Part shown: in pieces, positions 1 through 10,127 of the stretch
Layout: each line of letters starts with the position of its first letter
How positions within the stretch are numbered: position 1 is the stretch's first letter
DNA from: Cryptomeria japonica
Taxonomy: Eukaryota > Streptophyta > Pinopsida > Cupressales > Cupressaceae
NCBI RefSeq assembly: GCF_030272615.1
Contig: NC_081407.1
Coordinates: 146,379,744 to 146,443,743, forward strand
Length of the DNA stretch: 64,000 nt
Direction of reading: 5' to 3'
Program-made: the position numbers and the translations under genes
Notes under the pieces: model-generated
What the model was told of the DNA's origin: nothing
The model's database searches: none
Seen by the model: only the letters and a program-made list of their open reading frames with translations

Positions 1-480
1 AAGCGAAGTCACCTTGTGCTTTGTGTTTTGTGTCTATTATCCTTGGGCTTATCTCACACTTGGGGGCTAAATCCTTGTGATAACGTGCTCCTTTCCCTTT
101 TTCATTCTTATATGTATCACTACCTTAAAGAAATCACCCCCGGTGAGGCGTGTGCGATCGCTTTAATGTAGGGGGGCATACATCCCGTCTATATCTTTTC
201 AAGATACTTGAAAATTTCTTGACAAATTTAGCTTTGCCTTGAAAATTTTTGATATCTTTCTTGCATGACTCATAGTGAGGGAACCTTACTACTGACAGTC
301 ATGTCTCTCCCTCGTGATCTTCCCTTTTACTTTGTCAATCGAAGTCGTAAGATCCTTAGTCCACTGGGGGCTTGGTGTATCTTGCCTCCTTGACGTGGTG
401 AAAGTCTTTCAATGTTGTTTCCTTGTACTTTACCAGAAGTATTGGCGTACGCTTATACTCCCGCTAAAGTGGGGGCTAAA
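1..480 (+). mobile_element. Ty3/gypsy-like 3' internal tail ending in a polypurine tract
   Basis: No coding frame is visible. The stretch ends in AGTGGGGGCTAAA immediately followed by TGTAGCGTCC, the arrangement of a polypurine tract abutting a 3' LTR. The same junction occurs in reverse at 21804 in the gypsy element at 20822-27307, so this is probably the 3' untranslated end of a related gypsy element entering from outside the window. The body upstream cannot be seen. Confidence 0.6.
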
Positions 481-625
481 TGTAGCGTCCTAAAATTGCG
501 ACACTTGCAATTTCGACTGCATTTGGGTCTTCACGATGGCGACACAACACTGAACCTGAATGGAGACCCCGAAACTTGTTCATGACATCAAAAACTGCAT
601 TTTTCAGCACCCTGGCCTGATCTAT
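481..625 (+). mobile_element. Truncated start of a gypsy 3' LTR
   Basis: It starts TGTAGCGTCCTAAAAT right after the polypurine tract. The minus-strand gypsy LTR at 20822-21803 starts TGTAGCATCCTAAATT in its own orientation. The LTR runs only about 145 bases before copia coding sequence begins, so it is truncated by, or rearranged with, the copia element. The junction is placed to within about 10 bases. Confidence 0.5.
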
Positions 626-2213
626 GACTAGAAGAAGGCTAGTTGTTGAAGAAGTATGTTTGATTTATAAATTTGAACCTAAGGATGTTGTTGAAGCTTG
701 TAAAGATGAAAGTTGGATGAGAGCTATGGAAGAAGAACTAGATCATATTGAAAAGAATAATACTCGAAAAACTTGTGGCTAGACCTAAGGATAAGAATGT
801 TATTGGTACTAAATGGGTACTCAGAAACAAATTGAATGAAGTCGGTAAAGTTGTCAGAAATAAAGCTAGACTGGTTTGCAAAGGATATTCATCGCAAGAA
901 GGAATTGATTATGAGGATTTTTTTGCTCTGGTTTCCAGACTTGAAGCTACTAGATTGTTTCTTGCATATGTTGCTTATAAAGATTTCAAGGTATATCATA
1001 TGGATGTCAAATTTGCCTTTTTGAATGATGATCTAGAGGAAGAAGTCTACATTGAACAACCTAATGGATTTTCACTATCAAATGATAGGGACATGGTATG
1101 TAAGTTGAAGAAAGTACTTTATGGATTGAAACAAAATCCAAAAGACTGGTATGCTAGATTAGACAAATATTTGTTGAAATTAGGATTTACTAAAGGTGTT
1201 GTTGACAGTAACCTATATTCCAAGATTGAGAATGATAACATCCCGATTGTTGAAGTCTTTATTGATGACATTATCTTTGGAGGTAATGATGACTTGCTCG
1301 CATGAAGTTTGTTGATGATATGCAAAAAGAATTTGAGATGTCTATGATTGGTGAGATGAAATTTTTCTTAGGTTTGCAGATTGCACAAACTAAAAAAGGC
1401 ATATTCATATCTCAAACTAAGTATGTGAAGGAATTGTTGAAGAAGTTCAGGTTAGATGATGTTGAGCTAGTTGGAACTACTATGGTGACTGGTTGTAAAC
1501 TATATAAGAATGATGAATCTTCGAAAGATAATCAGAGTTTATACAGATCTATGGTTGGTGGACTGCTATATCTTACATAGACTAGGCTGGACATTATGCA
1601 TGGTGTGTGTATGGCTACTAGATATCAAGCTAATCCAAAAGAGAGTCATGTCACTACTATTAAGAGGATATTCAGATACTTGAAAGGAACTATAGATTAT
1701 GGATTATGGTATCCGAGGAATAATGATTTCATGTTATGTGCCTACGCTAATGCTGATTGGGCTGGTGATGTTGGTGACCGGAAGAGCACTATCGGTGGAG
1801 CATTCTTTTTGGGTAAGAAATTGGTTTTATGGGCTAGCAAGAAACAAGATTCAGTGTCCTTATCTATTGTTAAAGTTGAGTACATTGTTGTTGCTGGTAA
1901 TTGCACTTAGGTAGTCTAGATGAAGAAAATATTGAAAGATATCAGAGTTATTCATGATGAGCCTATTGTTATTTACTGTGATAATTTCAGTGCTATCAAC
2001 ATGTCAAAGAGTCTAGTGCAACATTCAAAGACTAAACGTGTGTCAATCAAATATCATTACTTGAGAGAGCAAGTCAGTGAAGAGAAGGTTAAGTTAGAGT
2101 ATGTATCTAAAAAGGAGCAAATAGCTTATATTTTCACTAAGCCTTTGCCTACAAATACATTTGTCTATTTGAGAGACAAGCTAAGGGTATCCACCCCTCT
2201 TTATGAGAACTAG
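626..2213 (+). pseudogene. Ty1/copia pol remnant: reverse transcriptase and RNase H
   Basis: This encodes the C-terminal part of a copia polyprotein, the enzyme that copies element RNA into DNA. In order it shows the RT entry block ([12 protein letters not shown], then [11 protein letters not shown]), the RT core ([19 protein letters not shown]), [14 protein letters not shown], the catalytic motif [10 protein letters not shown] near 1255-1287, then RNase H (ADWAGDVGDRKST near 1753, YCDNFSAINMSK near 1975) and the usual TKPLP end. Gag, protease and integrase are missing. The frame is broken near 748, at about 1300, by TAG at about 1578 and by TAG at about 1908. It is a dead 5'-truncated copy. 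The polypurine tract and 3' LTR follow at 2530-3716. Confidence 0.9.
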
Positions 2214-2539
2214 ATGCATTAAGTTGCATCAATCCAATGGATTTCAGAGCCTTATCATTTACCCGGATTGGTGAGTGGGTACTACTCCTCTGCTGGAGTA
2301 GTTTGTTGGCTTGGTTGTGTGTCTCAGGGAGACAAAGATTCATGTTTCTATTTTAGAGATAGAGTTTGGTTTGTCTATTTTGAGCTCACTTTGGAATTAT
2401 TGTCAAAGGGGGAGAGAGATCATGTGAAAAACTACTTTATCTATCCTGATCTTAGGGGGAGTTTGTTGGAGATATCTTCTTTCTTTGCATTGATTGTTTT
2501 TCACATTCATATGTTGCCATCAATTCCAAAGGGGGAGAT
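2214..2539 (+). mobile_element. Copia 3' untranslated spacer and polypurine tract
   Basis: This noncoding stretch lies between the RNase H stop and the LTR. It ends with AAAGGGGGAGAT directly before TGTTGTATATTGG, a standard copia polypurine tract and LTR start. Similar purine runs occur near 2407 and 2452. No reading frame here resembles a protein family. Confidence 0.7.
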
Positions 2540-3716
2540 TGTTGTATATTGGTGGTCATTGTTGTTGCTAGGATATTTTTTTCATTGACATCAACATATT
2601 CCTGTGATTTGATCCAGTGTGATCGGGAAGATCTTATGATCCAGTTTTGTTGTTGTTGTTTTTGTTGATCATTGTTTTGCAGAGTTCAGTATATCCTCTG
2701 GTATATTTCGGCATGATCAAATCTTGTGCTAATACTTTGGGATATTGTTTGGGATGGTCTTTTGTATCTTTATTTTATATGGCTCGTAATTTGGTACTCC
2801 ACAAGTTATCTTTCTTCGTGATAGTTGTCGATTGGTTGTGTTCTTGAGCTTTCAGACGTTGACCGATGAAAATTTGAAAAGTGATGTTGGTGTAGCTATT
2901 CTTGATTATTCTAATGTACTTTTTGGTGTTTCCTAGGCATGTCCTATTTGTTTTGGTGATCCAAATTGGTCGTTGTGCAATTTTTGGATAGTTTGCATCA
3001 ATCGGTGCTGAGTTGTGTGTTATGTAGTATTTATAGTGGTGTAGCGTGTTGTGATTGATCTTGGTATGATTTTCGGTGGAGTTGCATGTTTGGGAGTTTG
3101 AATTAGGACCGTGCTATGCTATTTAAATCATTATATTGGTCTGGTGGTCGATCTTTATATCATGTGATGTATTCATGTAGTTTGGATATCGATGGTGTGT
3201 CTGCATTATCAGAGAGAGGTGTTTGGGTGAACAAGTGATTTATCCTTCGGTGTTGAGGTTGAGGTGTGTTTGGTGTTGCAAAGAAAATAATTATGCTTAA
3301 TCAAAACTGTAATTGGGCATTTGGAGATGTTATTATTTCAGTTCATTTCTTCTAGATTGTAGTCTGAATCATATTGTAAGTCGGTGAGACTTCCCTGAGG
3401 GTGTTAGCCTTCTAGGCCATTATATTTGAGCAGTGAGCTCTAGGAAGTGTGTGTAAATGCATGTACATTCCCCATTATAATATTTTCACATACTACAGCA
3501 GAGTATCATCTTATTGTGGGTAGCTTCCCACCGTTATTTTTCCCTTCACCAGTTTTTCCATGTCAAAAATCTTGGTATTGAGTGTTGTGCTTTCAATTTC
3601 CTTATCTATCTTATTGTTGCAGTTTATCATATCTATTTTTGGTGGTTAAGTTTGTGTATTCAGTGAAGACTGATTCACCTCACCCCCCGCCCTCTTGGTC
3701 TTCCTTCTTGATTGTT
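2540..3716 (+). mobile_element. Copia 3' LTR, right end approximate
   Basis: The LTR begins TGTTGTATATTGG after the polypurine tract. Near 3515-3567 it carries the block GTGGGTAGCTTCCCACCGT followed by TTTTTCCC and TTTTCCATGT, which three other LTRs in this window share. Near 3670-3690 it has the C-rich CTGATTCACC run that lies close to the 3' end of these LTRs. I do not find a clean terminal CA, so the right edge may be truncated. Confidence 0.65.
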
Positions 3717-4615
3717 TCTAGAATTATGTACCTATGAACAACCTTTGTATGGCTCAACCTAACCTTATTGGACTACAAATTTATTCTACATTCAACTATC
3801 CCTCCTTAACTTCTACGTCCAAGGAGTTGATTTTATAGACAAAAAAATAGCTCTACAAAACCAAAACAAGGCATCCAAATAAGATTCTTCATTCTAAACA
3901 TCCAAACCTCTTTGATTTCCTCTTCAAAGTGAAAAAAGCTACTATCTTTGGCTCCAATACTTTCCTTCCAACTTGAGTGCCCAAACTTGGAGAATAAACA
4001 TTACATTAAACACAATAAATCACAAAATACCAATAGACACATGTTGCCTCTTCCAAGTACCCACTTGGATAAGTGTTTAAATCATTCATTCATCCTTTGA
4101 ACAAGTCAATAATAATCCCATTCTAAGCATCCACATGTGGTAAAAAAATATTAAATAATTATTTCCATAAATCATCTTTACATCTACTAGTAGAACACAT
4201 CACCCCTTATGAATGTGTTACAAACAACAATGAGAATATATGCTACAAATTATTTTCCTAATACACCCCAAGTTCTTAGGTACATTGTCCAAGGATTTTG
4301 GAACCATGCAATACAACATGATATTTACAAGGTACATAGAATACTAATCCTAAAATTATCTCACTTGACATTATACATTGTAAATAATTCAACATGAATA
4401 AAAAATAAGCCTAGAAAACATCCCTTAGCCAACTATGTACCATGTGAATCTTCACCATGCTCTCATGATCCAACAAGATCTTGCAAAAGAAACCATGATA
4501 ACCACTATCAAGAAAATAAAATCCTCTCATCCTCCAACATGAAAGGAAGAAAAGTGCAAAAACCACTTCCAAACACTAACCTAGTAGGGGAGATATTGCA
4601 AAATTTTCCTACAAA
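3717..4615. other. Unassigned AT-rich sequence
   Basis: I see no protein homology, RNA gene or clear repeat here. It lies between the copia LTR at 2540 and the minus-strand copia LTR that starts at 4616. It may be the target into which the minus copia inserted, but the 5 bp before 4616 (ACAAA) cannot be checked against the far end of that element, which is missing. Confidence 0.4.
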
Positions 4616-5626
4616 TGTTAACTACTACCATAAAAAAAACACATACAAATAGAGATAATAAACATGTAGAAATAATATTACACTAAACACACAATATATG
4701 TAAGGAAAACCCTTTCAGGAGGAAAAATCTACATTCTAAAAGCACGTCACTTTGTATTATATATAAACAAAACGGTTATAATACAATGACAATAGTAAGC
4801 TTCTCAAACATGAGTATACCACAATCAATTCAACACTTCGAATTTATTCTGGTAGCTCAAATTAACCTATATCAAACTTCTCATAAAACTCGATACAACA
4901 TGTACTCTCCAAGGCATCCAATTTATATAGAATTCAAGCAAGGGGAGAGTTTCTATGCTAACTCAAGATAGATGGGCATCCAGAACCAAATGGATCATTT
5001 CCTAGCTACTTGTAAACATGCAAATGACACTTGTATATCATTTTATAGTCCATCATACATACCTTCCAACTTGTGTGCCCCAAAATTTACTATAATAAGG
5101 TATAATAGATGTTATTACATGCCTTACAACTGTCATAGAATCTATCATAGCTAATAGCACTTATAGTTGTAAGAGAATCTATCATGACTAACTATTAATA
5201 GTTGATCCTCTTTTAGCGTATCATAACTCAACTTGGACATCCACCTTCTCTATGCAAAGGTGTCCCTTGACACTTGTGCATTTTATCATAAAGTTATTTT
5301 CTTATGCATCATAACTTTTCATAACATTATAACCTGTTACAAACTACCTAAGGTGCAAACAATTGGAAAAATAATTCTACCACGTAGTGGGATGCCTAAT
5401 TCATCATGTGATGATAAAAAAGTCCTTGTCACATCCCATGTCATCTCCCAATATGATGACAACTCATTGTGTCATGTCACACAAGATGACAAAATACGAT
5501 GTGCAGGAAAATATAATATAAATAAATTTGAATAAGCAAATCAATGCTAGTGAGACACTTTAATTCCCAACAATCTCCCACTTGTCAAACACCTTGGTTG
5601 AACCAATATGATTAAGATTTAACTTT
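4616..5626 (-). mobile_element. 3' LTR and polypurine tract of a minus-strand copia element
   Basis: Read on the minus strand, AAGTGGGAGAT (a polypurine tract, plus-strand 5573-5583) is followed by TGTTGGGAATTAAAG, and the LTR closes ...GTAGTTAACA at 4616. TGTT/AACA ends give a 957-bp LTR at 4616-5572. The minus-strand copia RNase H remnant at 19306-19990 is the matching body. The two parts are now separated by a solo LTR and by SL1. Confidence 0.6.
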
Positions 5627-6613
5627 TGTTGGTATTATGGATGTGTTGCATTAGTTTTGTCATTGATGTCAACACTTATCAACACTTATACTTCTGGAGA
5701 TCTTTGGTTATTTTCACTAGCAAGTTCAGTGACTTATGCACAGTCACCGGTATTTCGTTCACCGACAGGTTATATTGTTCACAGGCACTGAGGCTGACTT
5801 GTTATCATCTGGAGATCACTCGGTTATGTCGAAGACATGGTTTGGACACTTGGTTTTGATGATTTAATTATTGGTCTAATTGGCCTGACATATTTGTTGT
5901 TACCAGCAAATTGGTCTAGGTTATAGACTGGCATGCATTATCTATTCTAGATCAGCACGGCACATTACGGAGATGATTAATTGATTGGTTATTGCTATAA
6001 TTACATTGAGCCGACATGATGCATCGCATCTTGACTTATTTGTAATTGATTTTATTGTAATATTCTTAGTGAGCCGACCTACACATTTGGTCTTAGGTTT
6101 TGGTATATATGTAAGATCTCATTTGTGAGATTATGTAATGGAATGTAATAGGGTATGGTAAGGTTGTGATATTCGGTATATGCGAATATAAGTTGAGCTA
6201 CTCACGCAGACATAATTTGAAGATTCAAGGAAGGTTTGAAGGAGATTATCAGAGCTTAACCGGTACTGAATCCAGCATAGAAGATGCTACTTTGAGAAGT
6301 ACATTATGATTGGATTTAATCATCCAATTGTAGTCAGTGTGACTCCCATCTTGTGATTGAGCAGTGAGCTCTAGGCAGTTGACCTTTCTGCATGTGCAGA
6401 CTCCATTTGTACACACATACTATCTACAGTAGTATCATCTAATTGTGGGTAAGGTTTCCCACCGTGGTTTTTCCCCTTACAGGGTTTCCACGTACAAATA
6501 TTTGTGTCATGTGTTGTGGATGTTGTTTCTCTTTCTATTTCATGCATTAAGTTTCACTGGTATTGAGATTAACTGTTAATTTGTTAACCGGCATTAAGTT
6601 TGGTTTACTGGTA
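5627..6613 (+). mobile_element. Solo copia-type LTR, 5' part (interrupted by SL1)
   Basis: It starts TGTTGGTATTATGG. It matches, over its length and in opposite orientation, the solo LTR at 45877-46929, including the GTGGGTAAGGTTTCCCACC block at about 6445-6463. It stops within GGTTTACTGGTA, and the rest of the LTR resumes at 19197. The 5 bases before it (ACTTT, 5622-5626) nearly equal the 5 bases after the second part (ACTTC, 19301-19305), as expected for a 5-bp target duplication with one change. The target was the 3' spacer of the minus-strand copia. Confidence 0.8.
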
Positions 6614-6653
6614 GGGTATGTGCACAAAGATGGTGGTCAGAAAAGTGGACACC
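6614..6653 (+). repeat. SL1 left terminal inverted repeat
   Basis: The terminal 26 bases match the reverse complement of 19171-19196 with one mismatch (GGGTATGTGCAC against GGGTAAGTGCAC, then AAAGATGGTGGTCA). A further GTGGACAC block is shared after a small spacer difference. The corresponding end of SL2 at 34357 reads GGGTATATGCATGAAGTTG. Confidence 0.85.
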
Positions 6654-6900
6654 ACCCAAAAAAAACATGGAAAAACAAGCAATGCGTACACAGTTTTAAA
6701 ATTTGAAATTCTTGCGTACGTGCTTAGGTTTGTTCCTCCCGAGCCTAGAGAAGATAGCCTGTACGTGCTGCTTTTAAGAAAAAGAGCGCATACGTGCTAT
6801 GCCTAGGAAAATGAGTGCATATTTACTGCTCATAGGAAAATGAGCATGTACACACTAATAATCCAAATATAACCGCGTACGCGTTTCCTAGTAAAAAAAG
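6654..6900. repeat. SL1 left subterminal palindromic motifs
   Basis: Several related copies of a CGTACGTGCT / CGCATACGTGCT / CGCGTACGCG motif alternate with GGAAAATGAG. The same pair occurs inside the right end at 18186-18310, including the perfect 14-bp palindrome AGCGCGTACGCGCT. Subterminal repeats of this kind usually bind a transposase; that role is inferred here. Confidence 0.55.
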
Positions 6901-7013
6901 TTTTTAAAAAAAAATTGGGTCTCATTTACCCGTGAATAGTGCATTTTTACTTCGTTTTTTACCCATTTCTTCTCCTAAACCACGAACGGGGTGCTAGATT
7001 TCTCCTCCAAGCT

Positions 7014-9628
7014 ATGGATCAAGGTTAGTTTTTGTTTATTTTTGTCTTTCTTTCCCGTTTGTTCAATTTGTTTTACTTTTTGAATTTAATTTCATTGATT
7101 TTGATTAAGTTTTTTCATTTTTTGTTTCAAAAACCAGATTCTTCTAATCCAGAACAATAACAACCAAATACACCTCCTGAAAACCCACAAGAACAACCAA
7201 ATGCACCTCATGAAAACACATAAGAACAACCCCCAATTCCTCCTTTTGACCGCACACCCGAAACACATAATTAATCAGATAGGACAAAATATGTCTAGAA
7301 TCAATAGACTGATTGTTAAATTGAAAACTTCTGAACTTGAGCATCATCAATCCCTTGCCACTAGCCTAGAAACATTAGCTAGTGGTACCATAGTTGTTTC
7401 CACACAAATTACCAAATGGGAAAGCTTTAAGGATAGGTGTCATCAATTCTATGTTGATGGGCTACCATACAATGGAGTAAAAAACAAAAATATTACTAAA
7501 CAACAAATATGTGCCATTTTCGTTGATCCCAAAACTGGTCAGTCATTACCTCTTAATGCAAAGAGGTTTCCCATACATTGGTATACCATTGTGCAGATGA
7601 AGAATCTTTTTTGGCAGAGGTGGTGGATGGTCTTTGATGATCCACCTTGTAATAATTATGAGGTGCCATTATATTTTTTGAGAAAAGTATATTGTGAGTT
7701 TGTGCTCAATGTGTGTCCAAACTATTTTGACATGAGAGAGATCCATGGTAGAGGTGGTGGCTCTGCCCAAGATAGACCTAGAGCCCGTAGGCGATTACCC
7801 GTGGAGAGTCACCACCCCCTAGCACCCAAACCCAAGGTGCATTAGGTTGTCCCAGTAGAGCTGAAAGAGTCAATGGAGCTATAGACTCTTCAGGTAGACA
7901 CAGCATTGACTGGTGCCATCATCCAACATGGGACATCATTAGCACACCCTATTGTATTGGATGATGAGCCATTAGATGGCAACAGAGAGCCCATCCAGCA
8001 TATGTGTGTCAGTTGCTCAGGGATATGCTTGGGGGTACATGATGCAGCCGGTGCAAATGGATCCTCATCTCATATGTGCATGATTTGTGGGAGTAGATGT
8101 CAGGCCCACACGGTTGAGGATTTCGCACTGACAGATGAGTTGATGGACATGGTGTTTACCCATGAGCCACAGACATGGGTGTGTTGATTTGAATTCATAG
8201 CATTTTATTTATCAATCACTTTAAGTTTATAATTACATAAATGAATTTTCATTTATACATCGATTTAAATTGAGACAAATAATATGCATTTCAAGATGCA
8301 GCAGCGGTATCCCATACTCCTCCCCCAGTTACTATAGCTGCAATTTCGATGCCTGAGGTATAAATTTTGTAACATGTTAAAATAGAATAGTACACTTTGA
8401 ATTCAAAAAAATACAATATATACTAACTATCTTTAATGCTTGGTTCAATTTATAGTTTGTAGGTGTTGACAGGGGATGAAATGTCCCAGATTGATGACAT
8501 CACGCTCTCAGCGATCAATTTTGGCCTATAAGGCTATACGGTATCATATTTTGTACAACCTTTTTTATGTATTGTTTTGATGGAATATGCAAGTCATTTC
8601 ATTTTAGATTTTTAAAATTATGTTTAATTTATTATCTGTACTAATATCTCATGTTAATTTTGTTTTTTTAGGGTACCCCTTCCGCATCTAAGGCTCCTCC
8701 TAAGAAAAAGGATTCCTCGAAGATGCCAAAACATAGGAAGAAGGTAATTGAACACATTTTTAGTTGTACAATTGTTTGAAAATGTTGAAATCAAGTATTA
8801 ATTTGGGTTTGTAGATTGATTAGTGTTTTTTGTCTATTTTACATGTACAACGATCATTGAGTTATGTGGATTTGTTGAATGCACCTGATTCGCCCGTGGA
8901 TCAAGAGAGGGTGGAGGTATGTATCTACTTTATTTTCTTGATTTCATGATTATATGCACGCGTACATGTGAACTTGTGATATTTTATAATCTTATAATTT
9001 TTTCATACAAGAAATATCCATACCTATTTCATCAATGGTGAACCCTCCTCCTTGCACTGGAGAAGCATCTCAGGATCCGATACAGTTTTGTTTGATATGT
9101 AAAATTAATTATTTTTAACCTTCAATACTTATCATTATATTAATTATATTTAATCTTTGAACATTTTTTGTATAGGTAATAGTGACATTTTCTACATCGA
9201 TGGTGATCCATCCTTAGTCCATTGGAGAAGCATCTCAAGCACAGGTACATCATTGTTCTCTATATTATAGCTTTTAAGTGTTTTTGATATATTTATGTTA
9301 GTACATTGTATTAATTGTACATTTAATCTACAATAGACCCCTTCGTGGTACGGCCATAACGTGGATCTATTTAAGTATGTCTTCAAGAAAACTCCTAAGA
9401 GTGACAAGGAGAGGAGAGCGAAGACATTAGCTCCTAGATCAGCCGATGAGGTAATCTACATTTCAATTGCAAAGGAATTAAAGTTAAATGCATAGCTATG
9501 TTGTTAATTATGAACTATTTTCTACAAAATAATTCGAACTTGGCTTTTGAATTGTGGTTTTGTAGCCATCTACAGAGCAACGTACTGCATCAAAGAGGCT
9601 TGATTTTGATGATCCACCACAAGTTTAG
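7014..9628 (+). pseudogene. SL1 gene A: multi-exon element gene of unknown function
   Basis: I do not recognise the family. The model starts ATGGATCAAG then GTTAGT (exon 1, 7014-7023). A large exon follows from 7138 to about 8178. Short exons near 8300-8359, 8460-8540, 8672-8743, 8850-8917, 9030-9085, 9178-9243 and 9337-9449 come next, and a last exon ends at TAG 9626-9628. Most junctions show GT/AG. Exon 2 has a Pro/Gln/Glu-rich start, then FW-Q-RWWMVFDDPPCNN (about 7610-7655), FLRKVYCEFVLN and PNYF, then a Cys-rich segment (CVSC, CMICGSRC, about 8010-8100). SL2 has the same gene at 34640, so it is a conserved element gene. Three in-frame TAA where CAA is expected (7160-7270), TAG at 7843-7845 and TAG near 7884 mark this copy as broken. 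An accessory or DNA-binding role is possible but not shown. Confidence 0.6.
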
Positions 9629-9639
9629 GATCATATAGT

Positions 9640-10127
9640 GTTAGTTTTGGTCATAGAATGACCAATACATGTAGATATATTCTACATTTTTATTGTATAT
9701 CGATTTGGACATGGCATATGCCACATTTTTGTAATACTTGTATTGACTTCGCAGACATGCCTTTTTTTATATATATAAATACCGATATTCGATCCAATAA
9801 ATGTGTACTGAGTTCATTATTTTGTATTCATTGTATTTTGTGGTTGTCCTTTTATAAATTTAAATGAATATGTGCATATGTAATCAACAATATGAATATA
9901 AACAACAAAAATATATGATATAAAACATTGCAATCGTGGAATATGATTTGATAAAATTTCTAAAATGTTGAATTAACCCTACAAAACTCCTTGTATTTAG
10001 TTTATTTTTGTGTATTCGCTGTATTTGGTGGCTGCCCTTTTATAAATTTAAATGAATATTTGCATATGTAATCAACAATATGAATATAAACAACAAAAAT
10101 TGACAATATGAATATAAACAACAATAT
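9640..10127. repeat. AT-rich spacer with a direct duplication
   Basis: A block of about 90 bases containing TTATAAATTTAAATGAATAT and ATCAACAATATGAATATAAA occurs at about 9810-9912 and again at about 9995-10100, with a short third fragment after it. No coding signal is seen. It separates gene A from the 358-bp array. Confidence 0.6.

Noticed and set aside
5626-5859. 77-codon frame at the LTR start
   Set aside because: It lies wholly in the solo LTR, which is noncoding; the same applies to 46117-46500 and 46569-46859.
6614-6653. PIF/Harbinger or CACTA assignment from the GGG start
   Set aside because: The duplication is 4 bp rather than 3 bp, the ends do not start CACTA, and the transposase-like motifs do not match those families.
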